Source of the DNA: Candidatus Binataceae bacterium
Lineage (GTDB): Bacteria > Desulfobacterota > Binatia > Binatales > Binataceae
Direction of reading: 5' to 3'
Assembly (NCBI GenBank): GCA_035650475.1
Contig: DASRHP010000006.1
Coordinates: forward strand, 186,001-250,000
Length of the DNA: 64,000 bases
Below are positions 1-12,443 of this stretch, in pieces; position 1 is the first letter of the stretch; each line of letters opens with the position of its first letter. The notes below the pieces were generated by a model that saw nothing but the letters and a program-made list of their open reading frames with translations, did no database searches and was not told the DNA's origin. Made by a program: the position numbers and the translations under genes.

Positions 1-3722
<3,722 letters not shown>

Positions 3723-3724
3723 CG

Positions 3725-4288
3725 CTATAACCTTTTCGTTTCTGCCGCGCCGTTCTTGCCGTGGCCGTGATGATGGCGATGGCGCCGGCCGTTGCCTGCC
3801 TCCGCATGTCCTTCGCCGTGAACGGCGATCTGCGTGCGTTCGGTATGGGTTGACAGCACCACCATCGTCTCGGTCCGGGTCACGCCCTCGATCAGCCGGA
3901 TGGTGCGGATGAGCTCCTCAAGGGTTGAGGTGTTGGAGGTTTTAACCTTGAGCAGGACGGTGTGCTCGCCGGTGACGTGATGGCATTCGAGCACGTCGTC
4001 GAGCAGCTCGACGGTCTGCTCGAACAGTCCGATCGTCTTGGGGTGGCCGATCGAAACGCCTATAAAGGCGGTTACGTCCTTGCCCAGGCGCTTGGCGTCA
4101 ACCGCGGCGTGGTAGCCGGTGATGATGCCGCTGTCTTCGAGCTTCTTGACCCGTTCGATAACCGATGGCGCCGACAGCCCCACCTGCTCGCCAAGCTTGA
4201 CGTGCGCGATGCGGCCGTGCTCCTGCAGGATCGAGAGGATCTGCAGGTCGATCGCGTCGAGCTCGGGGGCCTCTCCGCCTAATTTCAT
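3725..4288 (-). CDS. Lrp/AsnC-family transcriptional regulator with histidine-rich tail
   Basis: The protein has 187 residues. Residues 9-58 form the Lrp/AsnC winged helix-turn-helix ([19 protein letters not shown], then [19 protein letters not shown]) and about 65-150 form the RAM ligand-binding/oligomerisation domain. The family senses amino acids and controls nitrogen metabolism. I chose the internal ATG at 4288 because a GAGG ribosome site lies just before it and family homology starts there; an ATG at 4342 is also in frame. The last about 22 residues are unusual, with a basic, histidine-rich run [11 protein letters not shown] that the core family lacks. The stop is two bases from the gltB start, so the gene probably regulates gltB and itself. 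Confidence 0.93.
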   Translation of the reverse strand: MKLGGEAPELDAIDLQILSILQEHGRIAHVKLGEQVGLSAPSVIERVKKLEDSGIITGYHAAVDAKRLGKDVTAFIGVSIGHPKTIGLFEQTVELLDDVLECHHVTGEHTVLLKVKTSNTSTLEELIRTIRLIEGVTRTETMVVLSTHTERTQIAVHGEGHAEAGNGRRHRHHHGHGKNGAAETKRL

Positions 4289-4633
4289 AAGGAAAACCTC
4301 ACTGCGGAGAGCCGAAGCTATCAGACCGGACGCATTTGTCAAGGGTTTCTTAGGACGACGCGACAGCGAAGCGGCATTTACGAGGGATCGCCGCTCGCAA
4401 TCCTAATATTGCACGGCCAATGAGTCGATTAGCCTTATCTTGACTGCTCAGAAGGCGTAGAGGCAAGCGCCGGGCGCGGATGCCACGGCGCGCGGCGGTC
4501 ACCCGTCTCAATCGGCACCGCCGGGCGTGCGCCGGTGGGTCGAGCATTTGCGCAAAAGCGCGTTTCGTATCACAGTGGCGCTTGAGCGAAGCCTGCCGCG
4601 GGGCTTCGCGAATCCAGCCCTGGAGGGTCCACG
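4289..4633. other. Intergenic region between divergent lrp-gltB and VOC gene
   Basis: These 345 bases separate two divergent genes. Apart from the TTGACA-containing promoter candidate at the left end I see no gene. Short frames here lack a ribosome site and recognisable sequence. Confidence 0.6.
4315..4342 (-). promoter_or_regulatory. Possible promoter for lrp-gltB
   Basis: On the minus strand a perfect TTGACA (4342-4337) is followed after 16 bases by TAGCTT (4320-4315), about 27 bases upstream of the chosen start codon. The -35 box is consensus and the -10 box weak, which would suit an activated or autoregulated promoter. The leader would be very short. Confidence 0.4.
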
Positions 4634-5317
4634 ATGGGTCTCCCGAACGGAGTACACCACATCGCGATCTGCACCAAGGACATCAAAAAGCAGATCGAGT
4701 TCTACAGCCAGGTGGTGGGGATGGAACTGGTCGCGCTGTACTGGATGCACGGCGTGGAGAAAACCTTCCACGGCTTCGTCAAGATGGGCAACAGCTCGAT
4801 CGCGTTCGTCCAGTCGCCCGAGATCGGCGAGATTCAACCGATTAAGGGCGTGTCGCACGCCGCGTGGACGGCGGCGCCGGTCGCCGCCGGCGTGATGCAG
4901 CATCTGGCGCTGAACGTCGATGACGAAGCCGCACTGCTCGCGATCCGCGACCGCGTCCGCTCCCACGGCCACTGGGTGATGGGGCCGATCGATCACGGCT
5001 TCTGCAAGTCGATCTATCTCGCAGCGCCCGAAGGCATCATGCTCGAGTTCTCGACCTCCGAGGGCAAGCCGATCGACGCCGAAGCGTGGATCGATCCCGA
5101 GGTTGTGCGGCTGGCCGGAATCCATCCGAGCGAGCTGGAGCGCTACAAGAACCCGCCCTCCTTCGAGTCGCGGGGCGGCGCCGTGCCCAATCCGAAGCTC
5201 GACAAGCCGCCGATGGAATTCCCTCTGGGGCGCTGGGAGAAGCTCTCGCAGATGAGCGACGCGGAGCTCACGGCGGCGCTGAGCCAGCCGACGCCGCCCG
5301 TTGTGCGCAAGAACTAG
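4634..5317 (+). CDS. VOC-family (glyoxalase/extradiol dioxygenase fold) protein
   Basis: This 227-residue protein opens with a typical vicinal-oxygen-chelate module (GVHHIAICTKDIKKQIEFYS) and has a second half-module around MQHLALNVDDE ending in an acidic strand, MLEFSTSE. Candidate metal ligands are His in VHHIAI, His in MQHLAL and Glu in MLEFST. VOC proteins are cytosolic metalloenzymes including dioxygenases, lyases and epimerases; the substrate cannot be read from the sequence. The roughly 80 C-terminal residues beyond the VOC fold are proline-rich and of unknown role. The gene stands alone and is followed by a stem-loop. Confidence 0.85.
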   Translation: MGLPNGVHHIAICTKDIKKQIEFYSQVVGMELVALYWMHGVEKTFHGFVKMGNSSIAFVQSPEIGEIQPIKGVSHAAWTAAPVAAGVMQHLALNVDDEAALLAIRDRVRSHGHWVMGPIDHGFCKSIYLAAPEGIMLEFSTSEGKPIDAEAWIDPEVVRLAGIHPSELERYKNPPSFESRGGAVPNPKLDKPPMEFPLGRWEKLSQMSDAELTAALSQPTPPVVRKN

Positions 5318-5333
5318 GGCCTGCCGTATTTGA

Positions 5334-5362
5334 CCTGGCCAGGGGTTTTCGGGCCAGGTTTC
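5334..5362 (+). terminator. Stem-loop terminator candidate after VOC gene
   Basis: CCTGGCC at 5334-5340 pairs with GGCCAGG at 5352-5358 across an 11-base loop, 16 bases after the VOC stop codon. Only a short T-rich stretch follows, so termination may be weak. Confidence 0.5.
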
Positions 5363-5676
5363 GGCTTATCGCCCGGCCTGGGTACGCAAGCCGCGCGCGC
5401 GGCGAGTCTTACCGACAGCCGAGGCGAAAAGCCTAATCGACCTGCTGGCTGCCGCGTTTAACCTCTTGAAACATCGTGGCACTACTCATGCCGCGACAGT
5501 CACCCGTATGCCCCCCGCGCTCCTGTCCAAAAGCATGCGCAACGCGCTTTACGCAGGAGTAAAATATCCGGTAGAAGGACGCAGCCTGGAAATCGGGACG
5601 AGAGCCCGAATCGCCATGCTCATGCAGGCGCCGACGACTGAAGAACGGAGGTAACGCTACGCTGCTCCAGCCTCTG
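5363..5676. other. Gap without a supported gene
   Basis: Beyond the stem-loop I see no convincing gene. A 62-codon frame at 5466-5654 has no recognisable sequence. A CGGAGG ribosome site at 5646-5651 belongs to the following hydrolase. Confidence 0.5.
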
Positions 5677-6423
5677 ATGGGCGAGTCCTTTATTGATTTC
5701 GCCCAACACCTCTCCCGCTTGCTCTGCGACCCGCTCTTTTATGGCACGGATACCATCCGCGGCGAGGGCACGCCGGTGCTGTTGATTCCCGGATTTTTCG
5801 CCGGCGACTGGTCGCTGGCGACGATGGCGCGCTGGCTGGCGCGCGTGGGCTACCGGCCCTACCTCTCCGGCATCGACTGGAACGTCGGATGCCCCAACGA
5901 GAAATCCGAGCGCCTGGGATGGCGCCTGGCGCATCTGACTGACGAGTGCGGCGCACCCGCCGTGCTGGTCGGCCACAGCCTGGGCGGCGTGCTGGCGCGC
6001 GCGCTGGCCACGACCTCGCCCGAGCGTATCTGCCGCGTGATTACGCTCGGCTCGCCCGCGCGGATGGACTGGAACGTGGTGCGCGCGCGCTACCGGCCGG
6101 CGATGCGCGCGTTCCAGACGCTGTGGCATGCGCTGAACAACCTGCCGTCGCAATGCGGCACCGAGCGCTGCGGCTGCCGCTTCGGTGGCGCCGTCGCCGG
6201 GGACTTCCCGCGCAAGGTCCAGCTCAGCTCGATCTACACACGCGAGGATGAGGTGGTCGATTGGCGCGCCTGCGTCAGCGCCGACGGCACCAACCATGAA
6301 GTGTCCGGCGGGCACGTCAGCATGGTCGTCAACCGCGAGGTTTATCGCCTGCTGGTATCGCTGCTCCCACGACGCGGCGCCGAACGCCAATCTGCGCGCG
6401 CCTCTGAGAGCCCCGCCGTCTAG
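5677..6423 (+). CDS. Alpha/beta hydrolase, lipase/triacylglycerol esterase-like
   Basis: The 248-residue protein has an alpha/beta-hydrolase core. The oxyanion strand is VLLIPGFFAGDW, the nucleophile elbow is GHSLGG with Ser101, and probable acid and base are Asp191 (TREDEVVDW) and His213 (SGGHVSM). The pattern resembles PGAP1/lipase-like esterases. There is no signal peptide, so it is probably cytosolic. Residues 159-168 contain three cysteines (Cys160, 165, 167) in a short insert, unusual for the fold. The CGGAGG at 5646-5651 is 25 bases before the ATG, so a start near 5662 (CTG) is possible. Confidence 0.82.
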   Translation: MGESFIDFAQHLSRLLCDPLFYGTDTIRGEGTPVLLIPGFFAGDWSLATMARWLARVGYRPYLSGIDWNVGCPNEKSERLGWRLAHLTDECGAPAVLVGHSLGGVLARALATTSPERICRVITLGSPARMDWNVVRARYRPAMRAFQTLWHALNNLPSQCGTERCGCRFGGAVAGDFPRKVQLSSIYTREDEVVDWRACVSADGTNHEVSGGHVSMVVNREVYRLLVSLLPRRGAERQSARASESPAV

Positions 6424-6503
6424 CCACCTATCCCTTCATCGCGATTGCGTCGCCCGCGCGCCAGGGGTTAGCATCCGCTCCGCCCCAAGGAGGCGCGCGC
6501 GCC

Positions 6504-7667
6504 ATGAGCAAGGAGCCGTTCACCGTCGCGGTCCCCGACGACACGCTGAATGATTTGAAGGAGCGGCTGAAACGGACGCGCTTTGCGCCCGACTTCGCCA
6601 ACGATTCCTGGCAGTACGGCACCGCTACCGCCTACCTGCGGCAGCTCGTCGAGTATTGGATCGACGGCTACGACTGGCGGCGCGTCGAGCGCGCGATCAA
6701 TTCCTTCCATCACTACATCACCCGCATCGAGGGCGTCCCGATCCATTTCATCCACGAGCCTGGCCGTGGCCCGCGCCCGATTCCGATCATTATGACTCAC
6801 GGATGGCCGTGGACGTTTTACGACTTCCACAAGGTGATCCGCCCGCTCGCCGACCCCGCCGCCCACGGCGGCGACCCGGCCGACGCCTTCGACGTTGTGG
6901 TGCCCTCGTTGCCGGGCTACGGGTTCTCGACGCCGCTGACCACGCCGGGCGTCAACTACTGGCGCACGGCCGATCTGTGGGTCGCGCTGATGCGCGAGGT
7001 GCTCGGCTACAAAAAGTTCGCGGCGCAGGGCGGCGACTGGGGCGCGCTGGTCTCCGCGCAGCTCGGACACAAGTACGCCGAACTGCTTTACGGCGTGCAC
7101 CTCCATCTGCTCGTCCCGCTCACCGCGTTTGCCGGCGGGATGCCGGAGCGTTCGATGTACGGTCCGGGCGAAGAGGGATGGTACGAGCGGACGATGACGT
7201 TCTTCCACGAGGGCAGCGGCTACTCGGCGATTCAGCTCACCCGCCCGCAGACCATCGCGCACGCGATGAACGACTCGCCCGCCGGCCTGTGCGCATGGCT
7301 GGTCGAGAAGCGGCGCGCGTGGAGCGACTGCGGCGGCGACCTCGAGCGGCGGTTCAGCAAGGACGATCTGCTCACCACGATGACGCTCTACTGGGTGACC
7401 CAGAGCTATGGGACCTCGGCGCGCTACTACTACGAGGCGGCACACAATCCGTGGCGGCCCGCGCACGAGCGCAAGCCGGTGGTCGAGGCGCCGACCGCCG
7501 CCGCGGTTTTTCTCAAGGAGATCATCCTGATGCCGCGGCGATGGGCCGAGGGCTACTACAACCTCAAGCGCTGGACGGTGTTCCCCTCGGGCGGCCACTT
7601 TGCCCCGATGGAAGAGCCGGATAAGCTGGTCGAGGATATCCGCGCGTTCTTCCGCCCGCTGCGCTGA
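6504..7667 (+). CDS. Epoxide hydrolase-family alpha/beta hydrolase
   Basis: This 387-residue protein matches the microsomal-type epoxide hydrolase architecture: an N-terminal EHN domain (residues 5-110, with PDDTLNDLKERLKRTRF) followed by the alpha/beta-hydrolase domain. The oxyanion motif is HGWPWT (99-104), the nucleophile is Asp178 in GGDWGA rather than serine, and the base is His365 in GGHFAPMEEP. Aspartate nucleophiles form an ester intermediate that water resolves to a diol. It is probably cytosolic since no membrane anchor is visible. An AAGGAGG ribosome site precedes the ATG. The substrate is unknown, and juvenile-hormone or xenobiotic epoxide annotations would be guesses. Confidence 0.9.
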   Translation: MSKEPFTVAVPDDTLNDLKERLKRTRFAPDFANDSWQYGTATAYLRQLVEYWIDGYDWRRVERAINSFHHYITRIEGVPIHFIHEPGRGPRPIPIIMTHGWPWTFYDFHKVIRPLADPAAHGGDPADAFDVVVPSLPGYGFSTPLTTPGVNYWRTADLWVALMREVLGYKKFAAQGGDWGALVSAQLGHKYAELLYGVHLHLLVPLTAFAGGMPERSMYGPGEEGWYERTMTFFHEGSGYSAIQLTRPQTIAHAMNDSPAGLCAWLVEKRRAWSDCGGDLERRFSKDDLLTTMTLYWVTQSYGTSARYYYEAAHNPWRPAHERKPVVEAPTAAAVFLKEIILMPRRWAEGYYNLKRWTVFPSGGHFAPMEEPDKLVEDIRAFFRPLR

Positions 7668-7683
7668 CGCGGGCGTTTGCGAC

Positions 7684-8490
7684 GTGGGCGAACCGAAGCC
7701 GTCAATTCATCGCGACGCCGACCACGAGTCGGCCCATGACGGCGCCGTGCGAGCGCGGACGGCGACGCCGCGGCTGCATCGCCATGTCGGCGCGCGCGAC
7801 GGCCTTCCCCTTCATCTGGTCTTCGACGCCGACGATACGTTGTGGGATTCCAACATCCATTTCCTCGAAGCCGAGGCCGAGTTCGTCGCTGCCCTGGTCG
7901 CGGCCGGCGCCGGTACGCACGAAACCGTGCGTTCGACGATGCGCCGGCGCGAGCTGGAGATCATACGCAGCCACGGCTATGGACGCGAGCCGTACGTCGT
8001 CCTGATGCGCCGGGTCGCCGCCGAGCTTGCGCCGGCGATGGCGCGCGCGGCCCTGGCCGCCGCCGCCGAGCGCATCGGCGCGCATCTGATGGGCCGTCAT
8101 TGCGAGCTGCTGCCGGGGGTCGAGGCGACAATCGCCGCGCTCGCCGGACGCCATCGCCTGGCGCTGTTCACCAAGGGCCGGCGCGACGAGCAGTTGCGCA
8201 AGCTCGAGCGCTCGGGCCTGGGCCGCCATTTCAGCCACGTCGAAGTCTCGCCGGAAAAGGATGACGCGGCCTACCGGCGGCTGGTCGAGGCGGCGGCGCT
8301 GGATCCGGCGCGCGCCTTCATGATCGGCAACAGCCCGCGCTCGGATATCAATCCCGCGCTGCGCGCCGGCCTGCGTGCGGTCTTCATCCCGCACCCCCAT
8401 ACCTGGGAGCTGGAGCACGAAGAGGTCGATTTCGGCGACGAGCGGGTGACCGTGCTGAGCAACTTTCGCGCCCTGCTGGAAATATTCTAA
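7684..8490 (+). CDS. HAD-superfamily hydrolase
   Basis: A haloacid-dehalogenase-like phosphatase. Motif I is FDADDTLWDSN, giving nucleophile Asp48 and acid/base Asp50 when counted from the GTG at 7684. Motif II is LFTKGRRDE, motif III includes the lysine of VSPEKDDAAYR, and motif IV is MIGNSPRSDINPA. These residues support Mg-dependent phosphoryl transfer, probably on a small phosphorylated metabolite. The start is uncertain: GTG codons at 7684 and 7747 are both in frame, neither has a clear ribosome site, and conserved sequence starts near 7810. A frame open further upstream overlaps the preceding hydrolase and is unlikely to be used. Confidence 0.85.
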   Translation: MGEPKPSIHRDADHESAHDGAVRARTATPRLHRHVGARDGLPLHLVFDADDTLWDSNIHFLEAEAEFVAALVAAGAGTHETVRSTMRRRELEIIRSHGYGREPYVVLMRRVAAELAPAMARAALAAAAERIGAHLMGRHCELLPGVEATIAALAGRHRLALFTKGRRDEQLRKLERSGLGRHFSHVEVSPEKDDAAYRRLVEAAALDPARAFMIGNSPRSDINPALRAGLRAVFIPHPHTWELEHEEVDFGDERVTVLSNFRALLEIF

Positions 8491-8503
8491 AATTCCGGTT
8501 CCG

Positions 8504-9508
8504 ATGGCGAAGGCGGGCTCTTTCGCAAGCGTGATCGATGTTGACGCCGCGGCGGCCGAGGGCAAACCCCCGCCGCGCGCGCGCCGCCCCCGCCCGCCGG
8601 TTCCACTCCGCCCGCTCCATCGCATCTGGCGCCGCACGCTGGACGAGATCGACGTCGCGCGCGTGCGCCTGCCGGTGCGCGGGCTGCCGGCGGCGCTCGA
8701 AGGCCTGGTCGCCTGCCAGCTCAGCGACTTCCACGTCGATCGCGACGAGGACCTCGAACGGCTGATCCTCGCGGTGCGGGCGACCAACCAGCAGCATCCC
8801 GACTTTGTGTTCCTCACGGGCGATTACTTCACCGGGCCGCAGACGATGCGCCATTATCTCGATGGCTTTCGCGACGCGCTGCGGATGCTCGCGCCGCGCC
8901 TCGGGGTCTTTGCGGTCGCCGGCAACCACGACCACTGGTCGTCGTTCGAGCGGATCGCCGAGGCGCTCAGGCTCGCCGGTGTCCGCGTGCTCGCCAACGA
9001 AAGCCATCGCGTGGCCCTCCGCGGGGAGACGCTGGTGGTGGTCGGGATCGATGACCTGTGGTCGCGCCGCGCCGAGCCCTCGCGCGCGTTTGCCAAGGTG
9101 CGGCCGGGCGAGTGCACGGTGGTGCTCGCTCACAATCCCGATACCGCCCTCTACGCGCGCCATTTCAATCCGGGTGTGATGCTCTCCGGGCATACGCACG
9201 GCGGCGTGGTGCGCCTGCCCTACTACGGCTCGCCGCTCAAGCTGCTCAGGATCGGCAAGGAGTTTTACGCCGGGCTCAACCGCTACCGCGACTTCTATAT
9301 CTATACGAACCGCGGACTGGGGACCTACTGGCTGCGAATCCGGATCAACTGCCGGCCCGAGGTCTCGCATTTCCATTTGACGCCGCTTGCCGACAGCACG
9401 CAGGCGGCGTCGGAGAGCTCCGCGGTCGCAGCCGCCGCGACCAGCACGCACGGGCATCCAGCGCGGCGAATCCGGCGGCCGTTGCGGCGGCTTCGGAAGC
9501 GGGCCTAA
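8504..9508 (+). CDS. Calcineurin-like metallophosphoesterase (YkuE/YaeI-like)
   Basis: The 334-residue protein carries the full set of metallophosphoesterase motifs in order: CQLSDFHVD, LTGDYF, AGNHDHW, VLAHNPD and SGHTHGG. These bind two metal ions and hydrolyse phosphodiester or phosphomonoester bonds. The order and spacing match the YkuE/YaeI group, which acts on membrane-associated substrates. No classical signal peptide is seen, only a Pro/Arg-rich N-terminus (residues 25-40). The C-terminal about 40 residues, after a final strand (SHFHLTPL), are low in complexity and rich in Ala and Arg. It begins 13 bases after the HAD gene, so the two may be cotranscribed. Confidence 0.9.
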   Translation: MAKAGSFASVIDVDAAAAEGKPPPRARRPRPPVPLRPLHRIWRRTLDEIDVARVRLPVRGLPAALEGLVACQLSDFHVDRDEDLERLILAVRATNQQHPDFVFLTGDYFTGPQTMRHYLDGFRDALRMLAPRLGVFAVAGNHDHWSSFERIAEALRLAGVRVLANESHRVALRGETLVVVGIDDLWSRRAEPSRAFAKVRPGECTVVLAHNPDTALYARHFNPGVMLSGHTHGGVVRLPYYGSPLKLLRIGKEFYAGLNRYRDFYIYTNRGLGTYWLRIRINCRPEVSHFHLTPLADSTQAASESSAVAAAATSTHGHPARRIRRPLRRLRKRA

Positions 9509-9563
9509 GCGGTCGCCCGAGGCGCTCTGCGCAGCCGCGCGCGCGCAAACATCGGCGCGGAAG

Positions 9564-10487
9564 ATGGAACGTCCCACGGTGGCAATCGCCGGCGGCTCGG
9601 GTTTTATCGGCCGGGCAATCGTGCGCCGGCTCGGCGACGCCGCCCGCCTGCGCGTGCTGACGCGCCATCCCGACGCCGCCCGCGCGCGTATTCCCGGCAC
9701 CGGCGCCGAATTCGTGCAGGCCGACGTGACCGATCCCGCCTCGCTGGAGCCGGCGATGGCCGGGGCGCAGGTCGCCGTTAACGCCGCGCAGTTTGACGGC
9801 TACCCGGTCGAGAATCCGCGCCAGGGGCTGACCTTCGAGCGCGTGGACTACGGCGGAACGGTCGCGATGCTGGCGACGGCGCGCAGGACGGGGGTGGCGC
9901 GCTTCATTTACATCAGCGGCGCCGCCGCCGACGAGAACAGCAGTCAACCGGGCTTTCGCGCCAAGGGGCGCGCCGAGCGCGCGATTCGGGACTCCGGAAT
10001 CGATTACACGATCTTCCGCCCCTCGCTGGTTTACGGCGCGGAGGATCGGGTTACCAATATGCTCGCGCGCGCGCTGCGTTACGCGCCGGTCTTCGCGGTC
10101 CCCGGTACGGGACGCCAGCGCGTGCAGCCGGTGCTGGTTGACGATCTCGCGGCGTGCGTCGCGATGGCGGTCGGGGGGAGCGGCCGCAACGGCGTCTTCG
10201 ACGTCGGCGGGCCGGAGGCGATGACGTTCGAGGAGATGGTGCGGCTGATCATGGAGCTGACCGGATGCCATCGGCCGATCGTTCGGATGCCGGAAGCTCT
10301 GATGCGCCTGGGCGGCGCGCTCGCCGAGGGGCTGAGCGCAGTCCTGCCGCGGCCGGTGTTTTCGCGCGACGCGGTCGATTTCCTGCTCGCCGACAACGCC
10401 TGCGATATCGCGCCGCTGCTCGCCGAGTTCGCGATCCGGCTCACCCCTGCGCGCGCCGGGATGGCCTACCTGAAGGCCGCGCACTGA
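9564..10487 (+). CDS. NAD(P)-binding protein, NDUFA9-like atypical SDR
   Basis: A 307-residue Rossmann protein starting MERPTVAIAGGSGFIGRAIV. The nucleotide motif GGSGFIG lies at residues 10-16, with YISGAAAD in the region of the active-site serine and FRPSLVYG downstream. The family includes complex I NDUFA9-like proteins and NAD-dependent epimerase/quinone-reductase-like SDRs; classical catalysis is not assured because a clear YxxxK is not seen at the usual place. I chose the ATG at 9564 because the fold starts there; the upstream extension is Arg/Pro-rich and overlaps the preceding gene. Its role may be quinone- or sugar-related, but the neighbours do not decide. Confidence 0.86.
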   Translation: MERPTVAIAGGSGFIGRAIVRRLGDAARLRVLTRHPDAARARIPGTGAEFVQADVTDPASLEPAMAGAQVAVNAAQFDGYPVENPRQGLTFERVDYGGTVAMLATARRTGVARFIYISGAAADENSSQPGFRAKGRAERAIRDSGIDYTIFRPSLVYGAEDRVTNMLARALRYAPVFAVPGTGRQRVQPVLVDDLAACVAMAVGGSGRNGVFDVGGPEAMTFEEMVRLIMELTGCHRPIVRMPEALMRLGGALAEGLSAVLPRPVFSRDAVDFLLADNACDIAPLLAEFAIRLTPARAGMAYLKAAH

Positions 10488-10648
10488 CTCGGTGGTGTGG
10501 CTTTCTTCGGCGGCGCACGCTTCGGTTTGGGCAACCGACGCACCCCCGGCCCCTTCTCTGAAGGGAAGCGGAGTAAGAATCATTTGCGATGCGGCTGGCC
10601 TTCTTCAGTGAGACGCCCGGCCCCAGCAAGAGGAAACCAGCCGCACCG

Positions 10649-11566
10649 CTACGCCGCGCGCCGCCAGGCGCGGCCCTCGTAACCGAAGCGGAAGAGCCCG
10701 GGGTGGATTATCTCGGCCAGGATCTCCAGCGACTCGGCGATTCGCGGCCCGGGCCGGTTGAAATACTGGCTGCCCTCGGCGGCGAAAACCCGCCCCTCGC
10801 GCACCGCGCGCATCGCCGCCCATCCGGGACGCGCGGCCAGCGCCGGCAACTCCTCCAGCGTGCGGCGCATCGTGAACCCGCACGGCGCGGCCACGATTAG
10901 GTCCGGGTCGGAGGCCACCAGCGCGTCATAGTCGAGGCCGCCCGAATGCTCGCCGGGCGCGCCGAAGAGATTTTCGCCGCCCGCCATCTCGACCAGCTCG
11001 GGCATCCAGTTGCCCGCCGCCATCAGCGGGTCCAACCATTCGATGCAGGCGACGCGCGGCCGCTCGCGTATCCGGCGCGTGCGCGCGGCGACCGCGTCCA
11101 TCCGTGCGCTCAACTCGCCGACGACGGCGGCGCCGCGCGCCGGCTGACCGAGCGCGCGGGCGGCGCGCTCGATGTCGGCGAAGATGTCGCTCAGGCGGTA
11201 CGGCTTGAGCGAGACGATCCGCGGGCGCTCGCCCAGCCATCCCGCAACCGCCTCCTCGACGTCGCGCTCGCTCACCGCGCATACTTCGCACTGCGATTGC
11301 GTGACGATTACGTCTGGCGCCAGCTCGCGCAGCTTGCCGGTGTCCACCCGATAGATGGACAGCGCATCGCCGACGATCCGCCGCACCTCGCGATCGACGT
11401 CGGCGCTCGGTCGCTCGGGGTTGAACTTGGGCGCGGTGAGCACGGGCAGGCGCTCGACCCCGGGCGGGTAGTCGCACTCATGCGAGCGGCCGACCAGGTC
11501 GGCTTCAAAGCCGAGCGCGCATACGATCTCGGTCGCGCTCGGCAGCAGGCTTACGATTCGATGCAT
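10649..11566 (-). CDS. BtuF-like cobalamin/iron-complex-binding fold protein without signal peptide
   Basis: The protein (305 residues) has the class III periplasmic-binding fold of BtuF/FhuD. It starts at once with IVSLLPSATEIVCALG, has the conserved SHECDYPPG and ends with a PRIAESLEILAEIIHPG helix. Unlike transport-associated members, it has no signal peptide or lipobox, so it is expected in the cytosol. Such proteins are commonly annotated cobalamin-binding protein; what they do is uncertain. It contains the cysteine motif QCEVC near residue 105. No permease or ATPase lies beside it; a complete importer of the same superfamily is 30 kb away at 40.6-43.5 kb. Confidence 0.85.
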   Translation of the reverse strand: MHRIVSLLPSATEIVCALGFEADLVGRSHECDYPPGVERLPVLTAPKFNPERPSADVDREVRRIVGDALSIYRVDTGKLRELAPDVIVTQSQCEVCAVSERDVEEAVAGWLGERPRIVSLKPYRLSDIFADIERAARALGQPARGAAVVGELSARMDAVAARTRRIRERPRVACIEWLDPLMAAGNWMPELVEMAGGENLFGAPGEHSGGLDYDALVASDPDLIVAAPCGFTMRRTLEELPALAARPGWAAMRAVREGRVFAAEGSQYFNRPGPRIAESLEILAEIIHPGLFRFGYEGRAWRRAA

Positions 11567-11725
11567 GCGCGTCTCCCTGATGCGTGGGGCTGGGCTTGAG
11601 AGTACTGCGGCGCGCGCCGGGTGTCAGCACGACGGCGCAACTCCCGCAGTCGCGGGCGGGCTTGGCGATTGGCGTAATCCGCGCGCGCTGCGCTATACAA
11701 CGGGCAAACCATGGAGGATCGCACG

Positions 11726-12397
11726 ATGGTCCACATCCATTATTTCATCACGCGCAAACCCGGGATGGACGAAGCGGAGTTCCATCGCTACTGGCGCGAG
11801 ACCCACGGACCGATTGCGGCGCGCATCCCGCAGCTGCGCCGCTACGTCCAGAGCCATCGCATCCCCGCGCCCAACGCCAACTCGCCCTACGACGGCGAAG
11901 CCGAAGTGTTGATCGAGTCGCTCGACGCGATTGCGGCTTTGCGCCGCAGCCCTGAGTATCTCGACGGCGCGCTCGCCGACGAGCGCAACTTCATCGACCT
12001 CACGCGAGTCGAGTGGATGGCGACGCAGGACCACGTGATCAATGACGGTCCGACCGGGGCCGGCCTTATCAAGGGGATCTGGCAGCTCAAGCGCAAGGCC
12101 GGCATGGCACTGGAGGACTTCCGCAAGTACTGGATCGGCGTGCATGGACCGCTCGCGCTCAAGCTGCCGGGTCTCGGCCGCTACGTCCAGTCGCATCTCA
12201 TCGACGAGGCGTACCTGTACGCGGAGCCGCGCTTCGACGGTGTCGCCCAGCTCTGGTTCAGGAATGCCGAGGAGTTCGCGGCGGCCTTCGCCGGAGCCGC
12301 GGGCAAGGCGTTGCTCGCCGACGGCGCAGAATTCATCGACACCGCCCAGATGCGATTTTTCATGGCGCAGGAACACGTCGTGATCGCCGCGCGCTGA
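11726..12397 (+). CDS. Tandem EthD-domain protein
   Basis: This 223-residue protein consists of two repeats of the EthD/dimeric ferredoxin-like fold. Both halves show the same signatures: EAEFHRYWRETHGP then LRRYVQSH in the first, and LEDFRKYWIGVHGP then LGRYVQSH in the second. Single-domain EthD proteins form dimers that open a cavity for hydrophobic compounds and help in ether, polyketide or aromatic degradation; here a covalent pseudo-dimer is likely. The ATG at 11726 is preceded at 8 bases by GGAGG (11713-11717), which favours it over the ATG at 11711. It lies 46 bases before the SDR gene and may form an operon with it. Confidence 0.87.
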   Translation: MVHIHYFITRKPGMDEAEFHRYWRETHGPIAARIPQLRRYVQSHRIPAPNANSPYDGEAEVLIESLDAIAALRRSPEYLDGALADERNFIDLTRVEWMATQDHVINDGPTGAGLIKGIWQLKRKAGMALEDFRKYWIGVHGPLALKLPGLGRYVQSHLIDEAYLYAEPRFDGVAQLWFRNAEEFAAAFAGAAGKALLADGAEFIDTAQMRFFMAQEHVVIAAR

Positions 12398-12443
12398 GCG
12401 GGGCGCGCGCGGACCGGTCATCCACATTTTCGGAGGGTTCACA

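Noticed and set aside
5466-5654. Short 62-codon frame
   Set aside because: No ribosome site, no recognisable motif and low-complexity content.
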